NCBI RefSeq assembly: GCF_004011805.1 | Contig: NZ_RCHJ01000035.1 | Coordinates: 1-34,417 of the forward strand | Length of the DNA: 34,417 nucleotides | Origin: Piscinibacter defluvii | Lineage (GTDB): Bacteria; Pseudomonadota; Gammaproteobacteria; Burkholderiales; Burkholderiaceae_C | Direction of reading: 5' to 3' | Part shown: piece after piece, positions 8,338-15,054 of the stretch | Numbering within the stretch: the first letter of the stretch is position 1 | How the letters are laid out: each line of letters starts with the position of its first letter | Notes under the pieces: generated by a model | What the model saw: only the letters and a program-made list of their open reading frames with translations | Told to the model about the DNA's origin: nothing | Databases searched by the model: none | Made by a program: the position numbers and the translations under genes

Positions 8338-9405
8338 ATGGACACCCCCGTGATCGACCAGGCGAAGCTGGACGCCTTCGTGGCGCACGCGATCGCCGAC
8401 CTGTCGGCCGGCTACACCGGCGTGATGGTCAGCCTGGGCAGCAAGCTCGGGCTGTACCAGGCGCTCGCTGGTGCCGGCCCGCTGAGCGCCAAGGAAGTCG
8501 CGCGGCGTGCCGGCTGCGCCGAGCGCTACGTGCGCGAATGGCTCAACGCGCAGGCGGCCGGCGGCTACATCGGCTACCACGCGGTCAGCGACACCTACGA
8601 ACTCTCGCCCGAGCAGGCGCTGGTGCTGGCCGACGAGGACAGCCCGGTGCACGTGCCGCATGCCTGGAACGTGCCGGCCTCGATGTGGGCCGACGAACCG
8701 AAGGCGCTCGAGGCCTTCCGCACCGGCCGCGGCGTGGCCTGGGGCGAACACGACGCACGCATGGCCTGCGGCGTGGCGGCCTTCTACCGCAACGGCTACA
8801 AGGCGAGCCTGGTGCCGCAGTGGCTGCCGGCGCTAGACGGGGTCGTGGCGCGGCTGGAGCAAGGCATCGCGGTGGCCGACGTCGGCTGCGGCCATGGCCA
8901 CTCGACGCTGCTGATGGCGCAGGCCTTCCCGCGCTCGCGCTTCCACGGCATCGACACGCACGCCGAGTCGATCGCCGCGGCGCGCCGCCACGCCGAGGCG
9001 GCCGGCCTGGCCGACCGGGTCGGCTTCGAGCGTGCGCGGGCCACCGACTACGCCGACCGCCAGTACGGCCTGATCTGCTTCTTCGACACGCTGCACGACC
9101 TGGGCGACCCGGTCGCCGCGGCGCGCCACGCGGCGCAGGCGCTGGCCCCGGGCGGCACGGTGATGCTGGTCGAACCCTTCGCGAACGACCGCGTCGAGGA
9201 CAACCTCTCGACGGTCGGCCAGCTGTACTACGCCGCCTCGTCGATGATCTGCTGCGCCCATGCGATCGCCGACGGCGGCCGCCTGGTGCTCGGCGCGCAG
9301 GCCGGCCCGCGCCGGCTCGCCGAGGTGTTCCGCCAGGCCGGGTTCGGCCATTTCCGCGAGGCGGCGCAGACGCCGTTCAACCGCGTGTTCGAGGTCCGGC
9401 GATGA
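8338..9405 (+). CDS. SAM-dependent methyltransferase with N-terminal winged-helix domain
   Basis: The 355-residue protein has an excellent Shine-Dalgarno (AAGGAGG about 7 bases before ATG 8338). Residues ~20-100 form a winged-helix dimerisation domain (LGLYQALAGAGPLSAKEVA, then RYVREWLNAQAAGGYI), as in class I methyltransferases of the O-methyltransferase/Rv2258c type. Residues ~175-300 carry the Rossmann fold: motif I is ADVGCGHGHS (D181 to G187), an acidic residue ends strand 2 (GIDTH), and the post-I and motif III elements are FFDTLHDL and LAPGGTVMLVEPF. It is predicted to be cytoplasmic, unlike the exported haloperoxidase before it. The acceptor substrate is unknown. Confidence 0.9.
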   Translation: MDTPVIDQAKLDAFVAHAIADLSAGYTGVMVSLGSKLGLYQALAGAGPLSAKEVARRAGCAERYVREWLNAQAAGGYIGYHAVSDTYELSPEQALVLADEDSPVHVPHAWNVPASMWADEPKALEAFRTGRGVAWGEHDARMACGVAAFYRNGYKASLVPQWLPALDGVVARLEQGIAVADVGCGHGHSTLLMAQAFPRSRFHGIDTHAESIAAARRHAEAAGLADRVGFERARATDYADRQYGLICFFDTLHDLGDPVAAARHAAQALAPGGTVMLVEPFANDRVEDNLSTVGQLYYAASSMICCAHAIADGGRLVLGAQAGPRRLAEVFRQAGFGHFREAAQTPFNRVFEVRR

Positions 9406-9420
9406 TCAGCACGCCGGCGG

Positions 9421-9489
9421 ATTGCGCTGGCGCAATGCGGTGACGATACCGACGTGGACTAGGGATACCCCCGGGTACCATGCCCACGT
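9421..9489. promoter_or_regulatory. Two palindromic elements upstream of the sigma-54 activator gene
   Basis: The 99-bp gap before the activator contains ATTGCGCTGGCGCAAT (9421-9436), a perfect 7-2-7 inverted repeat. A second set follows: ACGTGG (9452-9457) with CCACGT (9484-9489), and nested inside, almost concentrically, TACCCCCGGGTA (9466-9477). A weak sigma-70-like pair (TTGCGC 9422-9427, 17-bp spacer, GATACC 9445-9450) overlaps the first palindrome. Repressor or activator binding, or an RNA hairpin in the leader, are all possible. Confidence 0.4.
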
Positions 9490-9504
9490 AAGGTCTCCCG
9501 TCCC

Positions 9505-10530
9505 GTGGTCACGAGATCCCCCTCAGCCGGCGGCGGCTCGCCCGATTGGGCGGCGCTGAACCTGATCGGCCGCTCGGCGCCGTTCCGCGCCGCGCTGGCC
9601 CTGCTGCAGCAGTGCGCGCAGGTCGATGCGACGGTGCTGCTGTGCGGCGAGACCGGCACCGGCAAGGAACTCGCGGCCCGCGCGATCCACTACCTGAGCG
9701 CACGGCGCAGCGGGCCCTTCGTGCCGGTCAATTGCGGCGCGCTGCCCGATTCCATTCTCGAGGCCGAGCTGTTCGGCCACACGCGCGGCGCCTTCACCGA
9801 CGCACGCACCGACAGCCCCGGCCTGGTCGGGCTGGCGCAGGGCGGCACGCTGTTCTTCGACGAGGTCGACTCGCTGAGCCCGCGCGCCCAGGCCGCGATC
9901 CTGCGCTTCGTGCAGGACCTGAGCTACCGCCGCCTCGGCGCGGCCCGCATCGAGCATGCCGACGTGCGGCTGGTCGCCGCCACCAACGCCGACCTCGACG
10001 CGCTGGTGCGCAGCGGGCGCTTCCGCCAGGACCTGCTGTTCCGCCTCAACCTGCTGGCGGTGGCCCTGCCGCCGCTGCGTGAACGCGCCGGCGACGCGCT
10101 GCTGCTGGCGCACGAGTTCGTGCTGCGGCTGGTCGCCCAGTACCGCAGCGCGCCACGCGCGCTGACACCGGCCAGCGTGCAGGCGCTGCAGCAGGCGCGG
10201 CCCTGGGCCGGCAACGTGCGCGAGCTCGAGCACCTGGTGCACCGCGCGTTCCTGCTGCAGGTCGGCGACGCGGTCGAGCTGGGCCTGGTGCCGGTGCCCT
10301 CGGCCGCGGCCGCCACGCCGGCCGGGCATCGGTTCGCGGATCTCGGCTTCGCCGACGCCAAGGCGCTGGCGATCCGCGAGTTCGAGCGCAGCTATCTGCA
10401 CGACGTGCTGCAGCGTGCCGGCGGCAACCTGAGCCTGGCCGCGCGCATCGCCGGCAAGGAGCGCAGCCGCTTCGGCAAGCTGGTGCGCAAGCACGGCCTG
10501 CATCGCGCCGGCCCGCTGCCGGGCACCTGA
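9505..10530 (+). CDS. Stand-alone sigma-54 enhancer-binding protein (AAA+ and Fis-type HTH)
   Basis: The 341-residue protein begins at GTG 9505; no in-frame ATG is available nearby, and AAGGT at 9490-9494 may serve as a weak Shine-Dalgarno. The AAA+ sigma-54 interaction domain spans ~18-260: Walker A GETGTGKE (48-55), L1 loop GAFTDA (95-100; the consensus is GAFTGA), Walker B GGTLFFDE (113-120), an arginine-finger region [11 protein letters not shown], and sensor II GNVREL (236-241). A Fis-family helix-turn-helix follows (~285-333, [18 protein letters not shown]). There is no N-terminal receiver, GAF or PAS domain, so activity must be set by its own level or by a separate partner. It lies directly before the CIS operon and its sigma-54 promoter, which it very likely activates (inference from position). 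Confidence 0.93.
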   Translation: MVTRSPSAGGGSPDWAALNLIGRSAPFRAALALLQQCAQVDATVLLCGETGTGKELAARAIHYLSARRSGPFVPVNCGALPDSILEAELFGHTRGAFTDARTDSPGLVGLAQGGTLFFDEVDSLSPRAQAAILRFVQDLSYRRLGAARIEHADVRLVAATNADLDALVRSGRFRQDLLFRLNLLAVALPPLRERAGDALLLAHEFVLRLVAQYRSAPRALTPASVQALQQARPWAGNVRELEHLVHRAFLLQVGDAVELGLVPVPSAAAATPAGHRFADLGFADAKALAIREFERSYLHDVLQRAGGNLSLAARIAGKERSRFGKLVRKHGLHRAGPLPGT

Positions 10531-10589
10531 GCAAGACGGCGAGACCCGCCGGTCCGCGCGCCGCCGCGGGCGGCGCCGGCCTGCGCGGG

Positions 10590-10746
10590 CCTGGGTCGCG
10601 GCGGACCCAGGCGGGGCGGGCCGGACCCACCCTCCCCCGTGCCTCGGTACGGGCCGCGCGGGGACGGGTGTGCCCCGGGGCGCCGGCGCCCCCGTGCCGA
10701 TGCGCCGCGGCGCGTGCGCACGAGGGAAACCCGGCACCGAGCCGGG
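10590..10746. promoter_or_regulatory. Candidate enhancer (UAS) region for the CIS promoter
   Basis: The region is dense in symmetric elements. They are CCTGGGTC/GACCCAGG (10590-10597 with 10604-10611), a perfect 16-bp palindrome GGGGCGCCGGCGCCCC (10677-10692), direct repeats CCCCCGTGCC at 10634-10643 and 10689-10698 (55 bp apart), and CCCGGC/GCCGGG (10730-10735 with 10741-10746) abutting the -24 box. Relative to the predicted start at about 10774, the 16-bp palindrome centres near -89, where enhancer-binding proteins commonly sit. Which element is the true site is unknown. The first hairpin could alternatively end the activator transcript, although it has no T tract. Confidence 0.4.
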
Positions 10747-10763
10747 CTGGCACGCACGATGCT
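10747..10763 (+). promoter_or_regulatory. Sigma-54 (-24/-12) promoter of the CIS operon
   Basis: The sequence CTGGCACGCACGATGCT matches the consensus CTGGCACG-N4-TTGCT with a single mismatch (A for the first T of TTGC). The invariant GG (10749-10750) and GC (10761-10762) are 12 bp apart start to start, exactly as sigma-54 requires. Transcription would begin near 10774, about 30 bases before the first preferred start codon. The adjacent upstream gene encodes a sigma-54 activator, which strongly supports the call. Confidence 0.72.
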
Positions 10764-10778
10764 CCCAGGGCCTGCAAC

Positions 10779-10812
10779 GATGCCTGCCGCCGGATGCCTG
10801 CCGATGCCTGCC
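10779..10812 (+). repeat. Decamer repeats at the start of the CIS transcript
   Basis: GATGCCTGCC occurs at 10779-10788, 10793-10802 and 10803-10812, and a fourth partial copy begins at 10813. Each copy contains an ATG; because copies differ in phase, ATGs fall in all three frames (10780 and 10804 share the gene frame; 10794 and 10814 do not). Confidence 0.75.
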
Positions 10813-11076
10813 GATGCGCCCGCGCCCGCGCCCGACGTCGACGCCATTGCGTCGGCGATCCGCGGCTACCTCGCGGAGCACCCGAATGCGGCCGACACGG
10901 TCGAGGGCATCCGGCGCTGGTGGCTGCTGGGCACGCTCGGCGAGGTGCCGCCCGAGCTGGTTGAGCAGGCGCTCGAGCAGTTGCTGGCCCAGGGCCGCGT
11001 GCGGCGCAGCCAGGAAGGCTGGCTGCCGGTGACCTGGAGCGCGCGCCCGGCGCGACGCCCGGACCTGCCGCACTGA
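10804..11076 (+). CDS. Small winged-helix-like protein, first gene of the CIS operon
   Basis: The protein is 90 residues from ATG 10804. Two earlier in-frame ATGs exist: 10759 lies inside the sigma-54 promoter and is excluded, and 10780 would leave a leader of only about 6 bases. After a Pro/Ala/Asp head, residues ~12-80 predict three helices and a beta wing (DAIASAIRGYLAEHPNAADT, GIRRWWLLG, ELVEQALEQLLAQGRVRR, GWLPVTW). This resembles small winged-helix proteins. It could bind DNA as an operon regulator or act as a structural or chaperone component. No strong Shine-Dalgarno is visible. The next gene starts 6 bp after its stop. Confidence 0.72.
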   Translation: MPADAPAPAPDVDAIASAIRGYLAEHPNAADTVEGIRRWWLLGTLGEVPPELVEQALEQLLAQGRVRRSQEGWLPVTWSARPARRPDLPH

Positions 11077-11082
11077 CGCGCG

Positions 11083-11691
11083 ATGGCCCGCCCTTCCGCG
11101 CTCGCCGCCGTGGCCCGCACCGTGCTGACCTTGATCGAGGACCATTGCCCGCGCGACGAGTTCGTCGGCGAACCGCGGTTCGTGCTGCACGCCGGGCCGG
11201 ACGGCACGCGCGTCGACGAGGGCTTCTCGGTCGGCGTCTGGCGGCTCGCGGTCAACACCACGCTGCGCAACGTGCCGCCGCGCCGCGGGCCGGACGGCCG
11301 GATGCGCCGACCGCCGCTGCCGATGGACCTGTGGCTGCTGGTCACGCCCTGGTCCACCGAGCCCGAGCGCCAGCTGCGCCTGGCCGGCTGGGCGCTGCGC
11401 TTCCTCGACGACCACCCGGTGCTGCCGGCCGCGCTGCTGAACGCGGCACTCACCCGGCAGGTGCCGCCGGCCTTCGGCCCCGACGAGTCGGTCGAGCTGG
11501 TCCTCGACGCGCCCGCGCTGGCCGACTACCTGGGCCTGTGGGACAAGTACCGCAACCGCTGGCAGACGCCGCTGTGCTACTGCGCACGCATGGTGGCGCT
11601 GGAGTCCGAGCTCGACGAGGCCGAGTACCGCCTGGTGCGCGAGCGCGACCTGCGCGCCGGCCCGCCGGCCGCCCCGGAGGCAGCGCCGTGA
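11083..11691 (+). CDS. Pvc16/DUF4255-family protein (CIS cap / sheath-terminator type)
   Basis: The 202-residue protein matches the Pvc16 N-terminal domain family. Its N-terminal helix (ALAAVARTVLTLIEDHCPRDEF) is followed by a beta-rich core with the conserved features LAVNTTLRN near residue 61, and PMDLWLLVTPW, and then LAGWALRFLDDHPVLPAALLNAA around 106-127. In characterised systems Afp16/Pvc16 stabilises and terminates the tube and sheath at the distal end. The Arg/Pro segment RRGPDGRMRRPP looks like a surface loop. The stop overlaps the GTG start of the next gene (GTGA), so the two are coupled. Confidence 0.85.
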   Translation: MARPSALAAVARTVLTLIEDHCPRDEFVGEPRFVLHAGPDGTRVDEGFSVGVWRLAVNTTLRNVPPRRGPDGRMRRPPLPMDLWLLVTPWSTEPERQLRLAGWALRFLDDHPVLPAALLNAALTRQVPPAFGPDESVELVLDAPALADYLGLWDKYRNRWQTPLCYCARMVALESELDEAEYRLVRERDLRAGPPAAPEAAP

Positions 11692-12524
11692 GCGCGCGCC
11701 TGGCGCCCGGCTTCGACCGCATCGTGCGGCATGCCGTGCTGGGCCTGCAGTGCCGCGACGCGGTCGACGGGCGCGTCGTCGCCGACGGCCTGCGCGTGCG
11801 GCTGCACGACGGCTGGCGCAGCGGCTGGACCGCCGAGCTCGCCGCCAACCGCAGCGGCGTGTTCGTGCTGCACGCGGCGCCCGGCCTGCACGGCTTCGGC
11901 GCCGCGGTCGCCGTGGTGTCGCCCGCCGAGCCAGGCCGCTGGCGCCTCGAGATCGAGGACGTGCAGGGCCGCTACCTGCCGGTGGCGGCCGAGCCGCTGC
12001 TGCCGCTGGACGAGCTGTTCGGCGTCGGCCCCGGCGCCGCGCCGGCCTCGCCGCCCGACGCGCTGCCCTACGTGCCGCTGTACAGCGCGCCGACGCGGCC
12101 GCTGCCGCCGGCGCTGCAGGCGCTGCGCGTCGAGCTGCGCCGCGCCGCCGACCCCGACGCGCCGGCCGCCTGGACGCGCCTCGAGCTGTGGCTCGGCACG
12201 CAGCGCCTGGCCGAGGGCCTGGCCGGCGCGGACGGCCAGGCGCTGCTCGTCTTCCCGCTGCCCCGGCCGCGCGAGGTGCCGATCGGCGTCTCGCCCGCCG
12301 AGGCCGGCGAGCGCTTCGAATGGACCGTCGAGCTGCGCGCGTTCCGCAGCGCGGCCGTCGCGGCCGAGCCCTGGCCGACGCTGGCGTCCCTGCTCGCGCA
12401 GCCGTCGGCCGCATTGCTGGATGCGGGCAGCCCGCCGCTGCCGCCCGCACCGCTGGTGCTGCGCGCCGGCGTCCCGCTGGTCGCCCGCGGCGCGACCGCC
12501 TCCTACCTCACCGTCGCGGACTGA
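11688..12524 (+). CDS. Unrecognised beta-rich protein of the CIS operon
   Basis: The 278-residue protein is read from GTG 11688, which overlaps the previous stop. The same frame runs open far upstream, but that part is a shadow of the Pvc16-like gene. The first ~95 residues (FDRIVRHAVLGLQCRDAVDG, then GLRVRL, then SGVFVLHAAPGLHGF) read like a carboxypeptidase-regulatory/Ig-type beta sandwich. A Pro-rich hinge and a second beta-rich half (~125-215) follow, and the C-terminus is RGATASYLTVAD. No signal peptide and no catalytic motif are seen. Its place between the cap protein and the sheath suggests a structural or assembly role, but I do not recognise the family with certainty. Confidence 0.75.
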   Translation: MSARLAPGFDRIVRHAVLGLQCRDAVDGRVVADGLRVRLHDGWRSGWTAELAANRSGVFVLHAAPGLHGFGAAVAVVSPAEPGRWRLEIEDVQGRYLPVAAEPLLPLDELFGVGPGAAPASPPDALPYVPLYSAPTRPLPPALQALRVELRRAADPDAPAAWTRLELWLGTQRLAEGLAGADGQALLVFPLPRPREVPIGVSPAEAGERFEWTVELRAFRSAAVAAEPWPTLASLLAQPSAALLDAGSPPLPPAPLVLRAGVPLVARGATASYLTVAD

Positions 12525-12535
12525 AGGAGAACCCC

Positions 12536-14551
12536 ATGCCCGAGTACCTCGCACCCGGCGTCTTCGTCGAGGAAGTGTCGTTCCGCGCCAAGAGCATCGA
12601 GGGCGTGTCGACCACCACCACCGGCTTCATCGGCGCGACGCGCTTCGGCCCGGTGACGCTGGACCCGGACATCCTGACCAGCCTGCAGGACTTCGAGCGC
12701 CTGTACGACCCGTTCGACGCGGGCGCGACGCTCGACTTCAGCGACGCGCCGGACGCGCCGAACCACCTGTGGCACGCGGTGCGCGCGTTCTTCACCGAAG
12801 GCGGCAAGCGGCTCTACGTGTCGCGTGTGTTCCACCGGCTCGACGACGCCGACATCGCGCCGATGGACGACACCGCCGACCTGGACGTCACCACCGCGGC
12901 GAGCGACTACCCCGACGGCCACGCCCGCGTCGACCCGGCCGACACGCCGGGCCTGCGCGTGCGCGCCCGCCACCCCGGCGCCTGCGCGAACCTGCGTGTC
13001 GCCTTCACGCTGCGCGGCAGCCCGAACGTGCTGGCCCAGGCCGAGGACCCGGTCGACGGCAGCACCGTCAACACGCTGCGCGCGGTCAACGACCTCGACC
13101 TGGTCTGGGTGCGCCAGGCCTCGAGCCCGCCGTCGTCCTCGGACACCGGCCAGCTGTGCCTCGCGCGCCGCCTCGAGGCCGAGCGCAGCTGGGAGTTCGA
13201 GCCGCTGGACACCGGCTCGCCACCCTCGGCGACGCGCTTCTCGATCGACACGCTGCAGGTCGACCCCGAGCCCGGCAACGGCGACTCGGTGCGTGTCGTC
13301 ACGCTGGCCATCAGCCTGCTCACGCGCGACGGCTCGCGCGAACTCGGCACCTGGGCCGGCCTGCCGCTGGACCCGCGCCACCGCCTGGGCGGCAGCCCGG
13401 ACTCGGTGTTCGCGCGCTTCGGCAACCACCCGTCCTCGCTGGCCGACGCACGCGGCCTGCCGCTGGTGCTGGTGGCCGACCCGGCCGTGGCGGCGACCGC
13501 GTTCGACGTGGTGGCCGCGCTGTTCGGCACCGACCCGCTCGCCGCCCTGCTGCCGACCACCGACGACACGCGGCGCGGCATCACCGCGGCCGACAAGCTC
13601 ACCGCCGGGGCGATCAGCGCGTGGTTCCCGCTCGACGGGGGCAACGACGGCCTGCGCCCGGACGACGGCGACGTCGAGGGCGACGCGAACCCGCGGCTGG
13701 GCTACGCGCTCGGGCTCAAGCAGTTCGAGGACCTGGAGGACATCTCGATGGTCGCCGCCCCCGGCGCGACCTGGAAGTACACCGAGAACCGCAACACCGC
13801 CAACGCGATCATCGGCCACCTGATCGCGCACGCCGAGCGCATGCGCTACCGCGTCGCGCTGCTGGACAGCGGCGACAACCTGCCGATCAGCGAGATCCGC
13901 GGCATGCGTGCCAAGCTCGACAGCAAGCACGCCGCGCTGTACTACCCCTGGGTCACCGTGCTCGACCCGGTCAGCAAGCGCGAGCTGAACCTGCCGCCGT
14001 CGGGCTTCGTCGCCGGCATCTGCGCGCGCAACGACGTCGAGCGCGGCGTGCACAAGGCACCCGCCAACGAGGTGGTGCGCCTGGCGATCGGCTTCGAGAC
14101 GCTGCTCAACAAGGGCCAGCAGGAGGTGCTCAACCCCGAGGGCATCAACTGCTTCCGCTACTTCGAGGGCCGCGGCATGCGGCTGTGGGGCGCGCGCACG
14201 ATCAGCTCCGACCCGGAGTGGAAGTACCTCAACGTGCGGCGCTACTTCGCTTACCTCGAGCGCTCGATCGACAAGGGCACGCAGTGGGCGGTGTTCGAGC
14301 CCAACGGCGACGCGCTGTGGGCCAACGTGCGCCGCACGATCGAGGACTTCCTGCTCAATGAGTGGCAGAGCGGCGCGCTGCTGGGCGACAAGCCCGAGCG
14401 GGCCTACTTCGTCAAGTGCGACCGCACGACGATGACGCAGAACGACCTCGACAACGGCCGCCTGATCTGCCTGATCGGCGTGGCGCCGCTGAAGCCGGCC
14501 GAGTTCGTGATCTTCCGCATCGGCCAGTGGACGGCCGACCGGCGCGTCTGA
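12536..14551 (+). CDS. Contractile sheath protein 1
   Basis: The 671-residue protein starts at ATG 12536 behind GAAGGAGA, 5 bases away. Its N-terminus (MPEYLAPGVFVEEV, then TGFIGATRFGPV) and the stretch LWHAVRAFFTEGGKRLYVSRV (~81-101) are diagnostic of phage-tail/CIS sheath proteins. The C-terminal ~130 residues (GMRLWGARTISSDPEWKYLN, FEPNGDALWANVRRTIEDFL, AYFVKCDRTTMTQNDLDNG, FVIFRIGQ) form the inner, tube-contacting domain with the strand-exchange arms. Between them lies a long insertion (~110-480), so it is roughly 200-300 residues longer than compact eCIS sheaths; this should form extra outer-surface domains. It is followed 31 bp later by tube 1. Confidence 0.95.
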   Translation: MPEYLAPGVFVEEVSFRAKSIEGVSTTTTGFIGATRFGPVTLDPDILTSLQDFERLYDPFDAGATLDFSDAPDAPNHLWHAVRAFFTEGGKRLYVSRVFHRLDDADIAPMDDTADLDVTTAASDYPDGHARVDPADTPGLRVRARHPGACANLRVAFTLRGSPNVLAQAEDPVDGSTVNTLRAVNDLDLVWVRQASSPPSSSDTGQLCLARRLEAERSWEFEPLDTGSPPSATRFSIDTLQVDPEPGNGDSVRVVTLAISLLTRDGSRELGTWAGLPLDPRHRLGGSPDSVFARFGNHPSSLADARGLPLVLVADPAVAATAFDVVAALFGTDPLAALLPTTDDTRRGITAADKLTAGAISAWFPLDGGNDGLRPDDGDVEGDANPRLGYALGLKQFEDLEDISMVAAPGATWKYTENRNTANAIIGHLIAHAERMRYRVALLDSGDNLPISEIRGMRAKLDSKHAALYYPWVTVLDPVSKRELNLPPSGFVAGICARNDVERGVHKAPANEVVRLAIGFETLLNKGQQEVLNPEGINCFRYFEGRGMRLWGARTISSDPEWKYLNVRRYFAYLERSIDKGTQWAVFEPNGDALWANVRRTIEDFLLNEWQSGALLGDKPERAYFVKCDRTTMTQNDLDNGRLICLIGVAPLKPAEFVIFRIGQWTADRRV

Positions 14552-14582
14552 ACCCGCAACGCTGCAACCCAGGAGAAACGCC

Positions 14583-15035
14583 ATGGCCGTCCTGCGCGAC
14601 CGTCCGTATGTCCAGTTCAACTTCCTCGTCGACCTCGGCACCGGCAACACCGAGGGGCCCGAGGCCGGCTTCCAGGAGTGCAGCGGCATCGGCATGGAGG
14701 TGACCGTGTCCGAGTACCGCAACGGCAACGAGAAGGAGAACAGCGTCCGCAAGATCACCGGGCTGAACAAGGCCAGCGACGTGACGCTCAAGCGCGGCGT
14801 GATCGGCTCGCTGAACCTGTACCAGTGGCTCAACGACATCCGCAACGGCAACCAGAACGCGATGCGCACGGTGACCATCCAGCTGCAGAACGAGGACCAC
14901 ACCGCCGTCGTGCAGACCTGGAAGCTGATGCGCGCGCGCATCACCAAGCACACCAGCGGGCCGTTCAACGCCAAGGGCACCGACGTCGCGATGGAGGAAC
15001 TGGTGCTCGCCTACGAGCGGCTCGAGATGGAGTGA
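14583..15035 (+). CDS. Inner tube protein 1 (phage tail tube, gp19/Hcp-like)
   Basis: The 150-residue protein starts at ATG 14583 after AGGAGAAA. It shows the tube signature: YVQFNFLVDLG, then AGFQECSGIGMEVTVSEYRNG, LKRGVIGSLNLYQWLNDIRNG, and a C-terminal strand AMEELVLAYERLEME. This is a beta-barrel subunit that stacks as hexamers to build the inner tube. Length and motif order match Pvc1/Pvc5-type proteins. It sits between the two sheath genes, as the first of two tube paralogues in the operon. Confidence 0.95.
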   Translation: MAVLRDRPYVQFNFLVDLGTGNTEGPEAGFQECSGIGMEVTVSEYRNGNEKENSVRKITGLNKASDVTLKRGVIGSLNLYQWLNDIRNGNQNAMRTVTIQLQNEDHTAVVQTWKLMRARITKHTSGPFNAKGTDVAMEELVLAYERLEME

Positions 15036-15054
15036 GACCCGAGGACGCCGCGCG

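Noticed and set aside
10759-10803. ATG 10759 as start of the first CIS gene
   Set aside because: It lies within the -12 element of the sigma-54 promoter and would not be transcribed from it; 10780 leaves almost no leader, so 10804 was preferred.
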